Positions 10,505 to 27,311 are shown, counted from the stretch's first letter. The stretch is 64,000 bases of DNA from Dactylonectria macrodidyma (GCA_020744425.1 JAGMUV010000006.1:1426001-1490000); one strand, 5' to 3'. Numbers and translations: made by a program. The notes: generated by a model from the sequence alone, not told the origin.

Positions 10505-13500
10505 GATGAAGGAAAGAGTGCCAGAGTCCGGTGAGCGGCGTTGGCAAAGGAAGCAGTACGTCGATGACGGTGGTCGGTTTTGAAAGCCCTCAATGGTCGA
10601 CGAGGTAGGCGTGGACAGGAAGCCGATTTTATGAAGGCGTCGGGGACTGGGCAGAAATATTGATAATAGAAAGCAAAGGGTTATCAAAGGGGTCTGTTGC
10701 AAGCCACGGGATGCAAGGAGCAAAGATAGATCAGATGTCGGGGTTATAGAAAGATATCTTTGTTTGGAGTTGAGGGAGGTGAGGTAATGAAATATCCGTG
10801 AGGGTTTGAATGGGGCTGATGGGGCCGGTCTTTGGCATGAAGCGTAATGTATGGGGAAAAGCAAGTCAGGACATGGGGGGAGGGGTGAGGACGCAACTGA
10901 ACCACCCTGACGACAAACCTTCTCGATCTGCTACCAGGATGCCGCTGTTGATAGATGGGCGGGACATTGGCGGGGGGGGGAGCACCTTCAATGTAGGTAG
11001 GGGTGGCAGGAATCATGTATCAGGGGGGTGGATGAGGGTGTCTATAGCGGGTGGATATCGAGGTGGTCGTTGTGGCCCTGGGGATGCGAGCTAGGAAAAG
11101 TATTTGGGCTGGGTCTGTGGGCAAGTTACAAGCTGAGCGGGCTTGCTTGTGGGTGGGTGGTTGGGTGGGCAAGTTCACCGGATGTGATGTCCTCCGCTGA
11201 AGTTGATGACCCATCATCATCTCGCATCCAGCTCCCTCGGCCAAGTGTCTCGCCCTGCCCTGCTTCCATCCAGTCGGGGCTGCCTCCATCAACAATTAAC
11301 CCAGGCGGCTCGCTGCCCCGGATACAGTGAGACTAGTGTGACGAACAAAACTAGGGCGGAGGGAACTCACCACACAGCTGCGTGTCCAAGGGGGGGATGG
11401 TGTGAGCACACAGGAAGCAGCCAGCGAGTTTGCCTGGTCCCTCGGGCGTTCAGGCGGATGGGGACAAGACGAGGAAGTGTGCCAAGTCAATGCCAACCTG
11501 TGGATCAGTATGGATACCTTTTGTTCCACAGGATCGTGCTGGTTGAAGGTTCTCCAAGAGCCCCTCATCTAGTTTACCGGCCATGTGTCTCAACGCTGTC
11601 TGTTGATGCCAATCAACCCCTTGTAGACCGCCCAGTATTGGCGGTCTCCCCTCGCCGACGTTAGCATGTATTTCCCCCCTCTGATTGATGTCAAGCTGCA
11701 CCGTGAGGGAGCTTTGAGCTTGAGGGAGGGAGTCGAATCCGGAAGCCTGTCAGCCATTGTTGTGGTGGAGCGGCATAATGCTGTTGTCGGTCCATCCAGA
11801 CCGGACCTTGCCGTCAACCAAGCCACCAAAGCTCAGCGCCAGCTCCGGCGCCAGCGTCTAGGCTTTATGGCTGCTCTCATCAAGCCCCAGTCGCATCGGG
11901 CAATGAATATTGAAGCAGAGTTTGATCTGGTTTTCTTAACAACGCCGCCAGGCCTCACTTGCTAGATCCGTCGGTCCATTTTGTCGTCGGTCCATCCGTC
12001 GGCCTACGGGCGGGCAGGCAGGACCCTCTCCAGTCGAGCCGCAACCGAAAAAGTTTCGTCACAGCCATCACAATTGACTCTTGCGTGGCCAGGAGTTTCG
12101 TCCGTGTCCGGCTCATGGGCTTTAAAGTCACGTACAAAGCCAGCGACTGTGCTTGGACGGAGGAGACATGAGTTCACGCGCCTAGCAGCTAACGGATAGG
12201 GCGGGTGAGTGACCCTGTGGAGGATCTATTCCCAAGCCCAGCGCCGCTGTTGCACGCTCCAGTCGCAGTCACCGTCACCATCGCCGGCAGCGTCAGCGCC
12301 ATCGCGCAGCAGCAGGGGACTAGCTGGGGTGGAGGCCGGGGCCGGGGGTTGAGGTAGGGCGATCATCGACAACGGGTGGCTGCCTGCCTGAGCCACCTCG
12401 CTGGGATCGTCGTTCACCCCGTCGGATCGGTGGAGGCACTTCCGCTTTCGCCTCGATACGTGGAGGCCAACCTCGACCCTTACTTACCCTTGTAGTCTTG
12501 GTACTTTTTTGTTGCGTCACTGAATGTGATGGCCCCTCCCTCCTGACCGATCATCCTCTTGGTTACCGTTGTGAGAACACCGGCTGTGGGTGGAATGTGC
12601 AAATTACGCCCAATTGAACACGGTAGGGTTGGCACAGGAGCAATGACACAACTGTGTTCCGGGACTCGATCTAGCAATCTAGGCCTGTGTATTGACTGGG
12701 CTACCCGCAGCCCATCCGGCCTCAGGCAAAATGGCACACCTGACCGCTCTGTTGCACCAGCGAGGTTCTGTGACACCTTGTCAAGGCAGCACACCAAAAA
12801 CAAAAAACCCAGAAAGGTAGACCTGCAAAGTTTGGCAGCAGCAAAATAGAGTCGCTGTGGCTCATGTTGCTTGCGTCCACAAGAGACGCTATAACACGGG
12901 CGTGCCCGTTCGCCCACGCACAGGAATACCTTTTCAACAGTCAATACCTGCCTACTAGGTCGGTCTTCGTGCCTAGGTTGAAGCAAGGTAGATTAAGTGG
13001 CAGGCAGTACAAGACAACCGAAGCTGGTGTGGATAGTGCGGTGTGGCATCGGAAGAGACCTCTGATGATGCATCCACGCACAAACTCGGCGCGATCGAGC
13101 GAAACACATGTGGTAGGCAAATCAAATCACCATCAACGAAACTGACAAATTGCCTGACACGCAACACACGGCATTGTCTCCACACCAATGCCTACGCACA
13201 TACGACACCCCATCACTGTGTCTTGACTGGTTCGCTGGCCTCAGCTTGCTCCCATCACACGTCCTCCTCTCCTTCTCCCCATTTGGGCGACGACACACCC
13301 CCCTTAGTTGGGTTTAGTCAACCAACCATAAGGATCGCCGGGTGAGCAGATGGCCTTGCTACCAATAGTCTGCATCTCCGCTCCGGCGGTAATTGGGGCC
13401 CTACCCGAATGGCCCTTCGGCCACTAAAAGCAAAAACCGTTGTGGCGTTAGGTTTCCCTCTGCCTCTAAACCCTCCTGGGACTGACCAAGCGAGCCAAGT

Positions 13501-13918
13501 AACGGTTTTTCAGCTCAGCTCAGCTCGCTGCGTCCGGGCCTGGCGGCCCCTGTGGGCCCTTGGTACCATGGGCCAATCCCAGGCAGCTGTCCCCTGTCAT
13601 CCTCATCAGCTGGAACTCTTCGTTGACACACCAGGTTCAAGACACATCTAACCTCTCCTGGTCCCTCGTGGCCCTCTTAGTGGTGGGTGGCCCTCCCAAT
13701 GGGGGGTGTGATGATGATGCATGGCAGGCAGTCCAGGCACGGACAACAATCCATATTCATGAACAATGTTGGTGTACAGTGCGGAGGGGATTGAGGCAAG
13801 CAAGCGCCTACAGCTTCTTGTTGATTGATTAACGGATGGCTTCGTCAGTTTGACGACGCCGTGACGTAACGTTGTGCCGTTGTGCTGTTGTAAAGTGTTG
13901 GAAAGCGTTGAGTTGAGC
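10505..13918. promoter_or_regulatory. Long upstream interval of flbD
   Basis: This is 3.4 kb with no recognisable coding sequence. It should contain the promoter and 5' leader of flbD on the minus strand; long leaders are common for fungal developmental regulators. ORFs here are short and low in complexity. No specific binding site can be assigned with confidence. Confidence 0.4.
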
Positions 13919-14172
13919 ATGTCTAGGAGCAGCTTCAACCAAATTTCAACTTACCTACCTTCGGTAGTACTCGGTGCCATCAGCCAGCACATCCCACTTA
14001 CCTTTTTGTCCCCGTTCCTTCTCAACAATAGGAAGGTGCGTGAAGAGATCTGGTGGCAAGGGTTACGAAACAAACTCCGGACCTAACATGCTGTTTGGTC
14101 ATGCAGGGATTTTCTATCCACATGCTCTACTGGACCATCCGAAAGGGCATTGAAGAAACAAGCAAGCAATAA
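13919..14172 (+). CDS. Possible small two-exon gene, 60 aa
   Basis: Exon 1 (13919-14035) starts at an ATG and exon 2 (14107-14172) ends in TAA. They are separated by a 71-nt intron with textbook fungal signals: donor AAG|GTGCGT, branch-like CCTAAC about 20 nt before the end, and acceptor CATGCAG. The joined frame gives 60 residues, including an apolar stretch around TYLPSVVLGAISQHIPLTF and a C-terminal WTIRKGIEETSKQ. It is convergent with the OGT-like gene, whose stop lies 239 bases downstream. I do not recognise the family; it might be a small membrane or mitochondrial protein, or the last exons of a longer gene. The splice signals are the main evidence, so this is tentative. Confidence 0.3.
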
Positions 14173-14410
14173 ATCAAGAAAACAATCCACCTCGGCACAT
14201 CCCGTCCCGTTTTCCTAAACAAGGGCGGCCTACCCGTACATGCCAAAAACTCCATCCCTTTCCTCTCCTGAGCGCTGGCGCGAGGCTTCTTTGTCGTTCA
14301 CCCACAGAGGGCTTCCCCACCTGTCCGGGAAGTCTAACCTTTCAACATATACCAGCGAGCTCATTTGGACCAAACTCCCAGGCCTCGCTAGATCCTATAT
14401 ACCTAGTATG

Positions 14411-17400
14411 TCAGAGGCAGATGTCTCCGCTCTCTCCAGCAACCCATCGTCGCCACGCCTCCTCGTAAGCGGTTTCTAAGTCGTCAACCCATCGACGGGT
14501 ATCAAAGAGTCCACAATTCCACTTTCCATTCCAAAGTAACTTGCGCATTTCGGCCAGTCGACCATGCCCCTCCCCGTAGCTACTGTCCTTTATGCTGTAA
14601 GTGAGCCCACTGGCCAGTCGGACGGCTCGCTGTTCATATTCTGTTTCGCTTCCCACAATAAGTTCCGCGGCGACTTGTCGACCCTCAGCGGACTTGGGCA
14701 GTGCCCCCTTGAGAATTGACGCTGCCATTCTGGAACACATCTTGTAAGGGTACCGTGGGAGTGTGAGCAAGGGAGTGCTTGACCACAACACGTCTGCCGC
14801 GGTTGTGTGGGCATTGCATTCAGGGGTGTCAAGGAAAAGGTCGCACACCCGGGCACGCGAAATATGCTGGCTCTTGGGTGCCACATCTGTGAAGATAATG
14901 CGGCTTGCAACCTCAGACCCTGCCCAAACCTTTGCAGTACGCCGTAAATTCACCTCTCCCAGTTCCGGAAATCGCAGAAGCCAGAGGATCGCCTTCGGCA
15001 CTTGTGCTAGTATCCGTAACCATGATCTGAATGTTGTAGGCTCGATCTAGATATTTTCAGCATTTGGTACATCAGACATGGAATCGGCCGATTTGACTTA
15101 CCTTGTACAGTTGATTAAAGTTCCCCAAAATTATAGCATCATCGGCAAGGGTTGGAAATAATTCCTTTCGCATCTGCCATCGGCGCTGTTGCTCTTCCAC
15201 CCACGTCACTTGCCGTTCGCCTGCGTCGCAGGATTGGGCATGATCACAACAGAAGAAAGTATCGCGGCAGAAAATAATGTTTTCCGAATACATCCAGTCA
15301 TCTGCATCACCCTCGGTGTCGTCGTGAAAAACATCTTCTACCGCAAAGTTGGCTCTCCAGGGGCGAAGTGTCCCAGGGGGGATTGCCGTTCTGTCTGCGA
15401 GGATGTAGTCACACCACTCGGCGCCCAGAGTTCCCGCAAATCCCATGAAGGACATCTGCACGGGGGCAGGGCGAGCCGCAAAGATCTCGTTTCGGGCCCC
15501 CCTGGTATAGCCGTTGAGATTGATTAAGATATGGATCTCGTCACGAATAATCTGCTCGACCAGCTTCTCTGACGGCCAGTTGCTCACGTCTCGGAAGACG
15601 GGTGCTTCCCGTTCAATCTGTAGGCGATGGACTGATCTGTCGCTTGCCGTCGTAGCGTAGCAAACGGCCCTCGTCCGTTGAGGATTGTGGAAACCAAAAA
15701 CGGATTGCATACTGTCGATCAATTAGCCTCCACCGCACTGAATTTGATTATAGCACATGAAGTGGGGTCCTACAGATGGGCAAGGGGATGATTGTTGAAA
15801 TCTGATGAAACATAGCCCACATTCAGTTGAGGGCTGGGGGGTGGAGGTGGTGGGTAGACTGTGGCCGGAATCCAAGGCAGTCGGAGAGTCGAACAGGATA
15901 TTCTGATCGCGTTTCGTTGTGAGATGACTCGAATGTCTTTTGCGGAGAGTGGACAGGTGAAAGTATGGAACGGCAGGACAGTCGGCGCTGATGGAACCGT
16001 GAGATTGGGGGGCAATCGTAGTCGGGGATACTGTGAACTTGGCTTGGACCGGGAAGCGTTGCGATCGCGATACCATTTCCATTGTGTCAACCTAGTGGCA
16101 CGTTCCACTAGGCGTATCAGACGTGAGCCCTCCCATGGCTTGCCAGCCCAGGCTCGAAGGGCGTTCTCGGGATGAAAGGAGGTTGTTTGACATAAATCGC
16201 GAAATTGTCCAGCTAAGGCGATTATGGTTTTCTCCTCGAGAATGCCTCGTCCCCACTGCGATGCGTCTTTGAGCTGCTTGCCTATGATGTGGACAACTCG
16301 ACAAGTGAGGCCACTTTCATGTCCCGAAGAGCGGGCGTCAATAAGTAGTCCTCTGTCATCAACATGCCAGCGATCATACTTTCCCGATTGAAGCATGACC
16401 CCACCCCGGCCACGCCAGTCACAGACGGAATTTAAGGCAGTAGATAGACCACAAACAGCTTCGGCAAAATCAGGATTGGAGCTCACGGCGCGTTTGTAGT
16501 ACATGATGGCGTCGCTGATACGGCCTCGGTCCTTGACTGCATTGGCTAAGTTCGTCAGGGCAATGTCGAACGTGCCATCACAAGACACAGCTTGCTCATA
16601 CATTTGGATCGCCAAATCCAGCTGGCCAAGGTCTTTCAGTAAACTCCCAAGATTAGTATGAAGGTGGACGTGTTTTGGGTCCAAGCGTAGTCCGTAATGG
16701 TAGTACGCCAGAGCCAGAGCCAAGCCGCTTCCAGGAATAATTCCGGGGATGTTTGGCTGGGGAAATAAGTCGATGCTGGCACCCTGAGAACATTGGGTGG
16801 ATTGCTGTACTCCTGCTAGAAGAATTCCGACATTGTTTGCCGTTGATGGGCTCTCTTGAAGAGACAAGGAAAGATAGTAGAGGGCTAAAATATCTCCAAC
16901 CCCCGAAGCACGTCGGAGACCATCCGGTGACAGATGACCGCTTGAGAGGCCATCCTGGAAGATCTTGGCGAGTGATAAGAGAGAATTGCTGGTTGTTTGC
17001 ACTGCAGCACGCTTTGTCGCGCCTTCGGTTACGTAGCCAAGGCCTGGGAGGTCTCCGTTGCCGCCAAACACAAGATGGGCTGTGTGTCGAGCTCTTTCAG
17101 GTGGCAGAAGTAGGGGTCGGAGGGAATGCGAAGTGTGGCCACGCGGGACTGGACCTGGTTCTGGGGAAGACAATACACTTTGAATTCGACACACCAGGTC
17201 TGATAGACCTGTCGTTCGACGACCGACACTGATCATGACAGCTTCTTCAAAAGCTGCCGAGGCCTCGTGTACTTCTTTTAAGCTGTATAGCATGGTGCCC
17301 TTGGCGTGGATCAGGGCAAGGATTCGCCCATTCTCTTTTCCGGGGACAGCGTATCCGCTGGATCCAAAACCTGGGGATTTTGAGTCGCCTGGTTGAGGTG

Positions 17401-19239
17401 CAACCCCGTGATGCTGCGCCTGCTTCAAGTCAGCAATTTGGAAATCGTGAGCCATGGTTGTTGCAGGTGAGGCCCTCTGAAGATTAGGCCCGCTTGCACG
17501 TAATCGAACTGGTCGTGTTGATCCAGTGGGTAACACCAACGCTTGCTGCACATAGTTGATAATTTCGACAGCCTCCCTACTGCGCTGCTTGTAGAGAAGC
17601 CCGACTAGATGCTCAACGGCCTCTAGGTAGCTAGGTTGCAGCTTCACGGCTCTGATCCAATGCTGTTCGGCCTCAATTTGGCGATTGAGGCAGTATAATG
17701 TGGCAGCAATGTTTGTGATAGCCTCGACGTGACTGCGACAGAGTCAGACACCATGGAACAGCCACTTGACAGTTCACTAGGGACAAGCCTTTACCTCGAG
17801 TCAAGAGTGGTGATCCTCGAGAACCATTCCAATGCCTCTTCGTATTGTTCCATACCATAATGGAGACATCCCCCAAGTAAAATCCCTTCAACCCAGTTCC
17901 ATCCACTTTGTTCGCAAAGGCTGTTCAACATTTCAAGTGAGGAGTTTGCAATGGCAAAGGCAGACATCCTGCCCCCGGGAAGAGAATGGCTGAATGTTCC
18001 CGGAGGTTGTATCGTTGTAAAATTCCCGTGATGGTAGTTTCGGCCATGATCTCTCTCGGAAAATCGTGTAGACGCGCCCCTTTCCACTGTTTCCAAGATT
18101 TTCAAAGAAGGTCGTGGAGGCTTGGGGTATACCAACAGCTTCGCGGCGGTGCCGAGTCCGGGATTCGTTTTTCCAGATTGTGATCTTCTCGCTGTCTGGA
18201 GGTGCACGAGGAGATCCATGTAGCTCTTGTGAGCTTGGGATAGAACCTTTTCTCGAAATCCCTGTTGGCCCCTAAACCCAGGAGAGTAGGATTGGAGTTG
18301 AGTAATTCCTGTGGAATCATGACCTGAAGTTTCGGCGTTGGTCTGCCGAAGGCGTGGAGCATTAAGCGTAGCTTCTCGTTCTATGGACTCATCGAAGGAT
18401 GGGTGGTGCAAAAGCTCCGGAACCAGGTTGTGAGTCTTGGGTCTGAAATCTAGCTGTTGGGTAGGTCTTGATAGACCCGCTCCGCATGGTCGGACGTAGT
18501 TCCCATGATTCCAAGTTGGTTGGGTAGCATACAGGGGTATTTGGCCAAGTGGTAATGAGTCATTCATAACCACGGGCGGCGGGCAAAAAGCGCGGACATT
18601 ATACTCATTGGCCCTCAAAAGCGGTTGATAAGCGCTGGGGAACATTCCCGAAACATCGTAATAGGCAGAAGGTTGGTGGTGCCGCCCAGGAGGAAGGAGA
18701 GTCTGAGGGGTTTCTTGAAAAGCGCTGGGAAAGTTTGACATGTCACCAGCGAACGACCACGGAGCGGAGACCATGTGAAGGTGCCTGGTATCATCATTTA
18801 CGCCTATATTGCTAGGCGAAGAGGGCTGGTGATAATCAGCGTTCACATTGTGGCCACGCAGCGGCAGTGCCGCCAGGGCTGCGCCAGGAAATGCCGTTGA
18901 TGTTGCAGACCTAGGCAGACCGAGGTGCTTCAAAGGGGGCGGGCCATGTGAGAGAGGAGTTGGTGAACCGTCATAGCCAGCATCGATGGTCCCATTTGGT
19001 GTTTTCCGGCGGAGATGATACTCGGGATGTGGGCCGTAGAACGAGTTTACAGCCGCGGAGGGTCGGCGATGTGGTTGGGAGGTACGAATGGGGAACGAAC
19101 GCTGGTACGTCAAGGAAATATCTCGCGGGTAATGGCTGTTGGCCGACGAGGCATCGTTGCCTAGAAAGGAAACGAAGGCGTCGAAGTTTGGGGGTGGCGG
19201 CGTCACCTCATGAGGGGGCCTCTGAAGAAGAGGCAACAT
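14411..19239 (-). CDS. O-GlcNAc transferase-like protein (TPR + GT41)
   Basis: Four exons: 19239-17795, 17732-15774, 15711-15102 and 15046-14411, giving 1549 aa. The introns are 62, 62 and 55 nt, with donors GTAAAG, GTAGGA and GTAAGT. Residues 1 to about 450 are a long low-complexity Pro/Ser-rich region. TPR-like helices lie at about 455-545 and 815-915 (HLHTNLGSLLKDLGQLDLA). The GT41 catalytic region starts at about 1117 with VGYVSSDFNNHPLAHLMQS (HPLAH at 1130-1134). It continues through NLNGYTRGARNE, NFNQLYKIEP (the UDP-binding Lys at about 1338) and CNAHTTAADVLW (HTT at 1418-1420), all matching key positions of human OGT. The long insert of animal OGT between the two catalytic lobes is missing, as in other fungal members. 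Expected role: transfer of a sugar, GlcNAc or possibly fucose as in plant SPY, to Ser/Thr of nuclear and cytoplasmic proteins. The donor sugar is not settled by sequence. An extra upstream non-coding exon is possible. Confidence 0.93.
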
Positions 19240-20581
19240 GACAACTGGGTATCTGGGCGAACAAATAGCAAAAGCGGGGAATTCGAAGATGACGACGCTG
19301 ACAGAAGACGGTCGTTCACGTCCTGCGGGTTAGAGGGCATGGCGGGGAGGTCGGCGCTTGGAGTTGAAGTCGCTGATCGGATCGCTAATCAAGTCGCTGA
19401 CGGGCATTTGGGCTGGCTACGCGGGCGAGGACCATGCCGACGCCGAAATACCAGCACCAGCAGTTTGAGGAAGCTGCCAGTCTCGGCCTGGCGGGCCAAT
19501 CTTGGTGAATGGAAGAAAGCCAGTACAGATCCAGGTGTCGTGTGGTCAAAGAGGAAGTGTTGAAAACGCAGGTGGAGTGTGGAGCTCAAGTTGCGCGTCA
19601 GAGGTGGGAGGGCGCCGCTATCACCTGGAGGTGGGATTGCGTGTTGTAAGGTGGTACCTTAGGTCGATAAGTGGAGGTTGGAAGCGCGAAAGTAGGCTGA
19701 TATGATGAAGGTGGGCAAGGCTCCACCCCTGAGGGAGGTCGCTGAGGTAAGGCTTGTGTTTGTCTGCCTTGTGGCCGGACGGGGAGGTTGAGGCCTGGGA
19801 CCTCAGGCCAATCTACAGACCTAACACAACGCTCAAGCCAGTGACCGCCCGCAGTGGCACCTCCAGCCCCTACTCTGGCATGCGTGTCTATCGGGTGAAG
19901 ACAGTAAGCAGACTTACCAAGAGATAATGAATAATCCGCTTTTCCATCAATTCAGATGCGTTCATCAATAGGTAGGTAGAAGTCATCATCAAATCTTAGC
20001 GAGCAATACCTGGGACTGTCCCAATGACGAGTGATTACATAATTTAATGCATCGAGTCGGATTTGAGCCAGGTCTAGACGAACAGTAAATGAAAGTTTGT
20101 GATTTCACACGCAGTCTTTTCATTGCAATTATGTGTCAGGTGATAGGGGAAGGACTAGCCCCGTTTCTTTTCAAAGAGGGAAAAACAAATGGATGAGTAG
20201 AACACGCAAGTTCTCATCACATCTCTTGTCATGGGCGGATGGTGTTGGGTGCAAACATCCAATTGTTATCCACGCCAAGCAATCTTGACGATAAGAAAAT
20301 AGTTAGCATCATCCTCATAGCCTCGGAACGGCACGGTGGTGTGTGCCTGACTGCTTAGTTTCGGATGCATGGCGGGGATGGTGTCAGGCTGTGGTCCGTA
20401 GAGGAAGGTTCAGAACTGTGTTGGTTGGTCCTTATATAAAGTAGAAACATGCAACGGCGGGTATCAGGTTAGGGTCGAGCCAGTTTCATTTCACATCGGA
20501 TATAGCTCGAGTGCTCATGTGTGTTGGAAGTGTGTCATTTCAGAAGATTGTCATATGAGTGCCTATTCTAAGAACCATAGT
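19240..20581. promoter_or_regulatory. Interval between OGT-like gene and RPL12
   Basis: 1.34 kb holding the promoter and 5' leader of the OGT-like gene and the 3' UTR of RPL12, both on the minus strand. A TATA-like TTTATATAAGG on the minus strand sits near 20440. TAGGTAGGTAG-type oligomers occur near 19970. No additional gene is seen. Confidence 0.45.
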
Positions 20582-21285
<704 letters not shown>

Positions 21286-21878
21286 GTTGACGGGTTTGGA
21301 ATCGGCAGAGGCTCGTGGTTTGCGTGCCGGGAATAGAGTGAATGGTGGTTGACAAGTGGAGGGGAATGATTGATCTTCGTCGAAGAAAAATAAGGAAAAG
21401 CTGTGTGCCCCACAAACCTGCCCTAATCGCCAAATCTGCTGGTGCGCAAGATTACTGCCCCAGGCACCAACGTAAAGCACGTGACCGCAAATTCGAGTTC
21501 GTCTCGGTTGACTTCCTGAGTACCTAGGTAGGAGCTGGCAGTTCAAGGATGAATGCCGTGCTCTGGATTCCCGGAAGTGCTACGTGGTACATAAATCCTA
21601 CCTGACATCTTTCAAAAACCCGGATAGAAATTGGGCCGCCGGTTAGTATGGCGATCATGTACGTATGCTTCAACTCGTGTCGGGCTTGGATTGATTGTGT
21701 ACATGCTGTATTCATCTAGCGAGGTGTCTTGATGGTCCATCTCCAAGTCCTTCAGAACGATTCTTGTCGGAAGTTTGCCTCAAAGCGACTCAAAATGTAG
21801 GGTTTGACCCCCAGGATAGGTTTTAAGTCTACGAGCGACAACAGCTGCATCCCAACTGCATCGCCGGTGGATTTGAGC
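21286..21878. promoter_or_regulatory. Interval between RPL12 and SEC23
   Basis: 593 bases holding the RPL12 promoter and the SEC23 3' UTR. A GTACCTAGGTAGG oligomer occurs near 21520. The first track, 21320-21400, is pyrimidine-rich on the minus strand (TTTTTCTTCGACG), as is usual upstream of fungal ribosomal protein genes. No further gene is seen. Confidence 0.5.
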
Positions 21879-24850
<2,972 letters not shown>

Positions 24851-25067
24851 ATTTCTCTATAAAATAATTATATAAAATTATGCTATGTCTGGAATTGATA
24901 TATCATGCTGTTCTGAGTTAAACAGTGTTTATCTTTTTGTACTGCTTTAATCTAGCGGCTTTTGTATTATAGCTTTTCTTCTAACTTATCTTTTAGCTTA
25001 GATCAGGCATTAAGGATCTCTATACATATAAGAAAGGCAGCCTTAGGATTATATATAATTACTTTAT

Positions 25068-25372
25068 CGCTGTTGAAACCGCTGTTCGGACTTTTGTTTC
25101 TGCGCTGCCGCGTTTCTGTATTACGTGTTTGCATTGCTTGAGTTGTCTTGAGACGAAGGCTTTCCAGCTGCTTGACGCATCTCGAAGGGTTGATTAGGAC
25201 AGCAAGGCTTGCACCCTGATGCAGTAGAAACTCTAGTCGTTCTGAGTTGCTGTTGCCTTGGGCTTGGGTTTTGGGCCCTCATACTGTTATTCACTATTAG
25301 TTGTTTTGTTTTTTTTACTGTTTAACCTCTGGCCTCTTTCTAAGTATGCGCTACTAAGGACTATAACTTTAT
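25068..25372 (+). mobile_element. RE-A copy 1: internally deleted, 305 bp, little mutated
   Basis: It has the RE-A head (GCTGTTGAAACCGCTG) for about 95 bp, then jumps directly into the last 210 bp (CTTTCCAGCTGCTTGACGC to AAGGACTATAACTTTAT). It is flanked by a perfect 14-bp target duplication TATAATTACTTTAT at 25054-25067 and 25373-25386. It retains many CA/TG dinucleotides that longer copies have lost. Confidence 0.85.
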
Positions 25373-25909
25373 TATAATTACTTTATAGCTTATAGCCTTT
25401 TATAATTATATAAAGTCTTTTAAATATAAAGTTATTATTTTTTTATATATTTAATTATAAAAAAGCTTTTTAAATTTTTATTTTATTTTAATTTTAATTC
25501 TTTAAATAAGGTTATAAAAGTCTTTTATTTTATTTATTATTTAATTGAATTATTTATTTAATTTAGCTTAGTTTATAAATATATAAAGGATTTTTACTTT
25601 TTAAAGTATTTATATTAAAATATTTAAAATATTAGTTTAAAAACTAAGAATTAACTAGTAATAATTATATATATTAATAGTTTTTTTATATTAATAAGCT
25701 ATATTTTTAGTACTTTAAAATAATAATAAAAAAATTTTTAATAAAGGCTTTTATATAAATTATTTTATATATTATAATAAAGTATTATTTTTAAATTAAA
25801 ATAATAATTAAAAATAAAATATATTATTTTATATATTATTAAAATTTATAGTTTAATATGCTAAATATATTAATATTAAATAATTATATAATATATAATA
25901 AATATAAAT

Positions 25910-27015
25910 CGCTATTAAAACCACTATTCAGACTTTTATTTTTATATTACTGCATTTCTATATAGTTATATATTTATATTACTTAAGTTATCTTAAGATA
26001 AAGAACTCAATTAATTAATTAACCTAGTTATAAATAGACTCTTATCCTTCCTTCTTTATAAAACCTTCCTTTACTAAATCCTTTAACTATTCTAATAGAA
26101 TTCCCTTAGTTTTTAATATATTATTCCTTTAGCTATATATTAATTAGCATAAGGTCAGCTTATAACTATATAATCTATATATTATAATTAGACTCTTTAG
26201 GTTATTAAAGAAAGTATTATTAATAGTTATTATTTCTTTTTTTACTTTCTTTTAAACTAATTCTTTTAATAAGACTTACTTTATTTTAATCTATTAGATT
26301 ATATCCTTATTTAGTAAGGATTATAAGAATAGGTTCTCTTAGAGGATATAATAGCTAAAGATTACTAACTAAATAAGCCTTTTATAATTAGGTCAGCTAA
26401 ACTCAGCCTCTATTATAAGTCCTAAGCTAAATAGATAAAATACTCTTTATAGCTTAAGAAGTAAACTTTGATCTTCTTTAATTCTTTTAATTAATATATA
26501 TATAAGATAATTCTTATATATTAATATTAATAAGGGTTTACTAAGCTATTATATAATATACTATATATATATTATATTATTTATTTACTTAAAGAAGGTT
26601 ATTATAAATTAGTTATATTATAAATAATTAAATTATAATATAATAAGAATTATAAAGTATTAAATTATAATATAATTAGAATTATAATAAGCTTAGAATA
26701 TAATAAATATAGAGTCTTTATAGAGCTTTTATTATATAATGATTTTGCTTTTTAATATTTAGCTTTTTTATTTAGCTTTTCTATTTAGCTTTTCTATTTA
26801 GCTTTCTAGTTACTTAATGTATTTTAAAGGGTTAATTAGAATAGTAAGACTTATATTCTAATATAGTAGAAACTCTAGTTATTCTAAGTTATTATTACTT
26901 TAGGCTTAGGTTTTAAGTCTTTATATTATTATTTATTATTAATTATTGTTTTTTTTTTACTATTTAACTTCTAGTCCCTTTCTAAGTATACATTACTAAG
27001 GACTATAACTTTAAT
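25910..27015 (+). mobile_element. RE-A copy 2, full length 1.1 kb
   Basis: Head CGCTATTAAAACC and tail AAGGACTATAACTTTAAT. The target duplication AATAAATATAAA is at 25897 and 27016-27027. The VNTR (TAGCTTTT-CTATT units) lies near 26,755-26,810. There is no ORF. Confidence 0.85.
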
Positions 27016-27101
27016 AATAAATATAAAAGTAAATAAAAGATTTAAATATAATAAAATAATATTTAAAATTAGAATTAAAATATAATATAATTATAAAAGC
27101 T

Positions 27102-27311
27102 GACGCATCTCGAAGGGTTGATTGGGACAGCAAGGCTTGTACCCTGATGTAGTAGAAACTCTAGTCATTCTGAGTTGCTGTTACCTTGGGCTTGGGCTTT
27201 GGGCCCTCACACTGTTATTCACTATTGGTTGCTTTTTTTTTTTTTTACTATTTAACCTCTGGCCCCTCTCTGAGTGTGCGCTGCTAAAGGACCATAATCT
27301 TAAAAAAAAAA
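27102..27311 (+). mobile_element. RE-A copy 3: 5'-truncated 210 bp with poly(A)
   Basis: Only the last 210 bp are present, from GACGCATCTCGAAGGG to CCATAATCTT, followed by about 11 A residues. A 13-bp target duplication AATTATAAAAGCT flanks it (27089-27101 and 27312-27324). 5' truncation plus an A tail plus a long target duplication is what target-primed reverse transcription leaves. It is almost free of RIP changes. The 65-codon ORF inside it is not a gene. Confidence 0.88.

Noticed and set aside
10505..10864. 120-codon N-terminal extension of the FlbD frame
   Set aside because: Low-complexity and not found in the family; the ATG at 10504 sits at the conserved start of the first Myb repeat.
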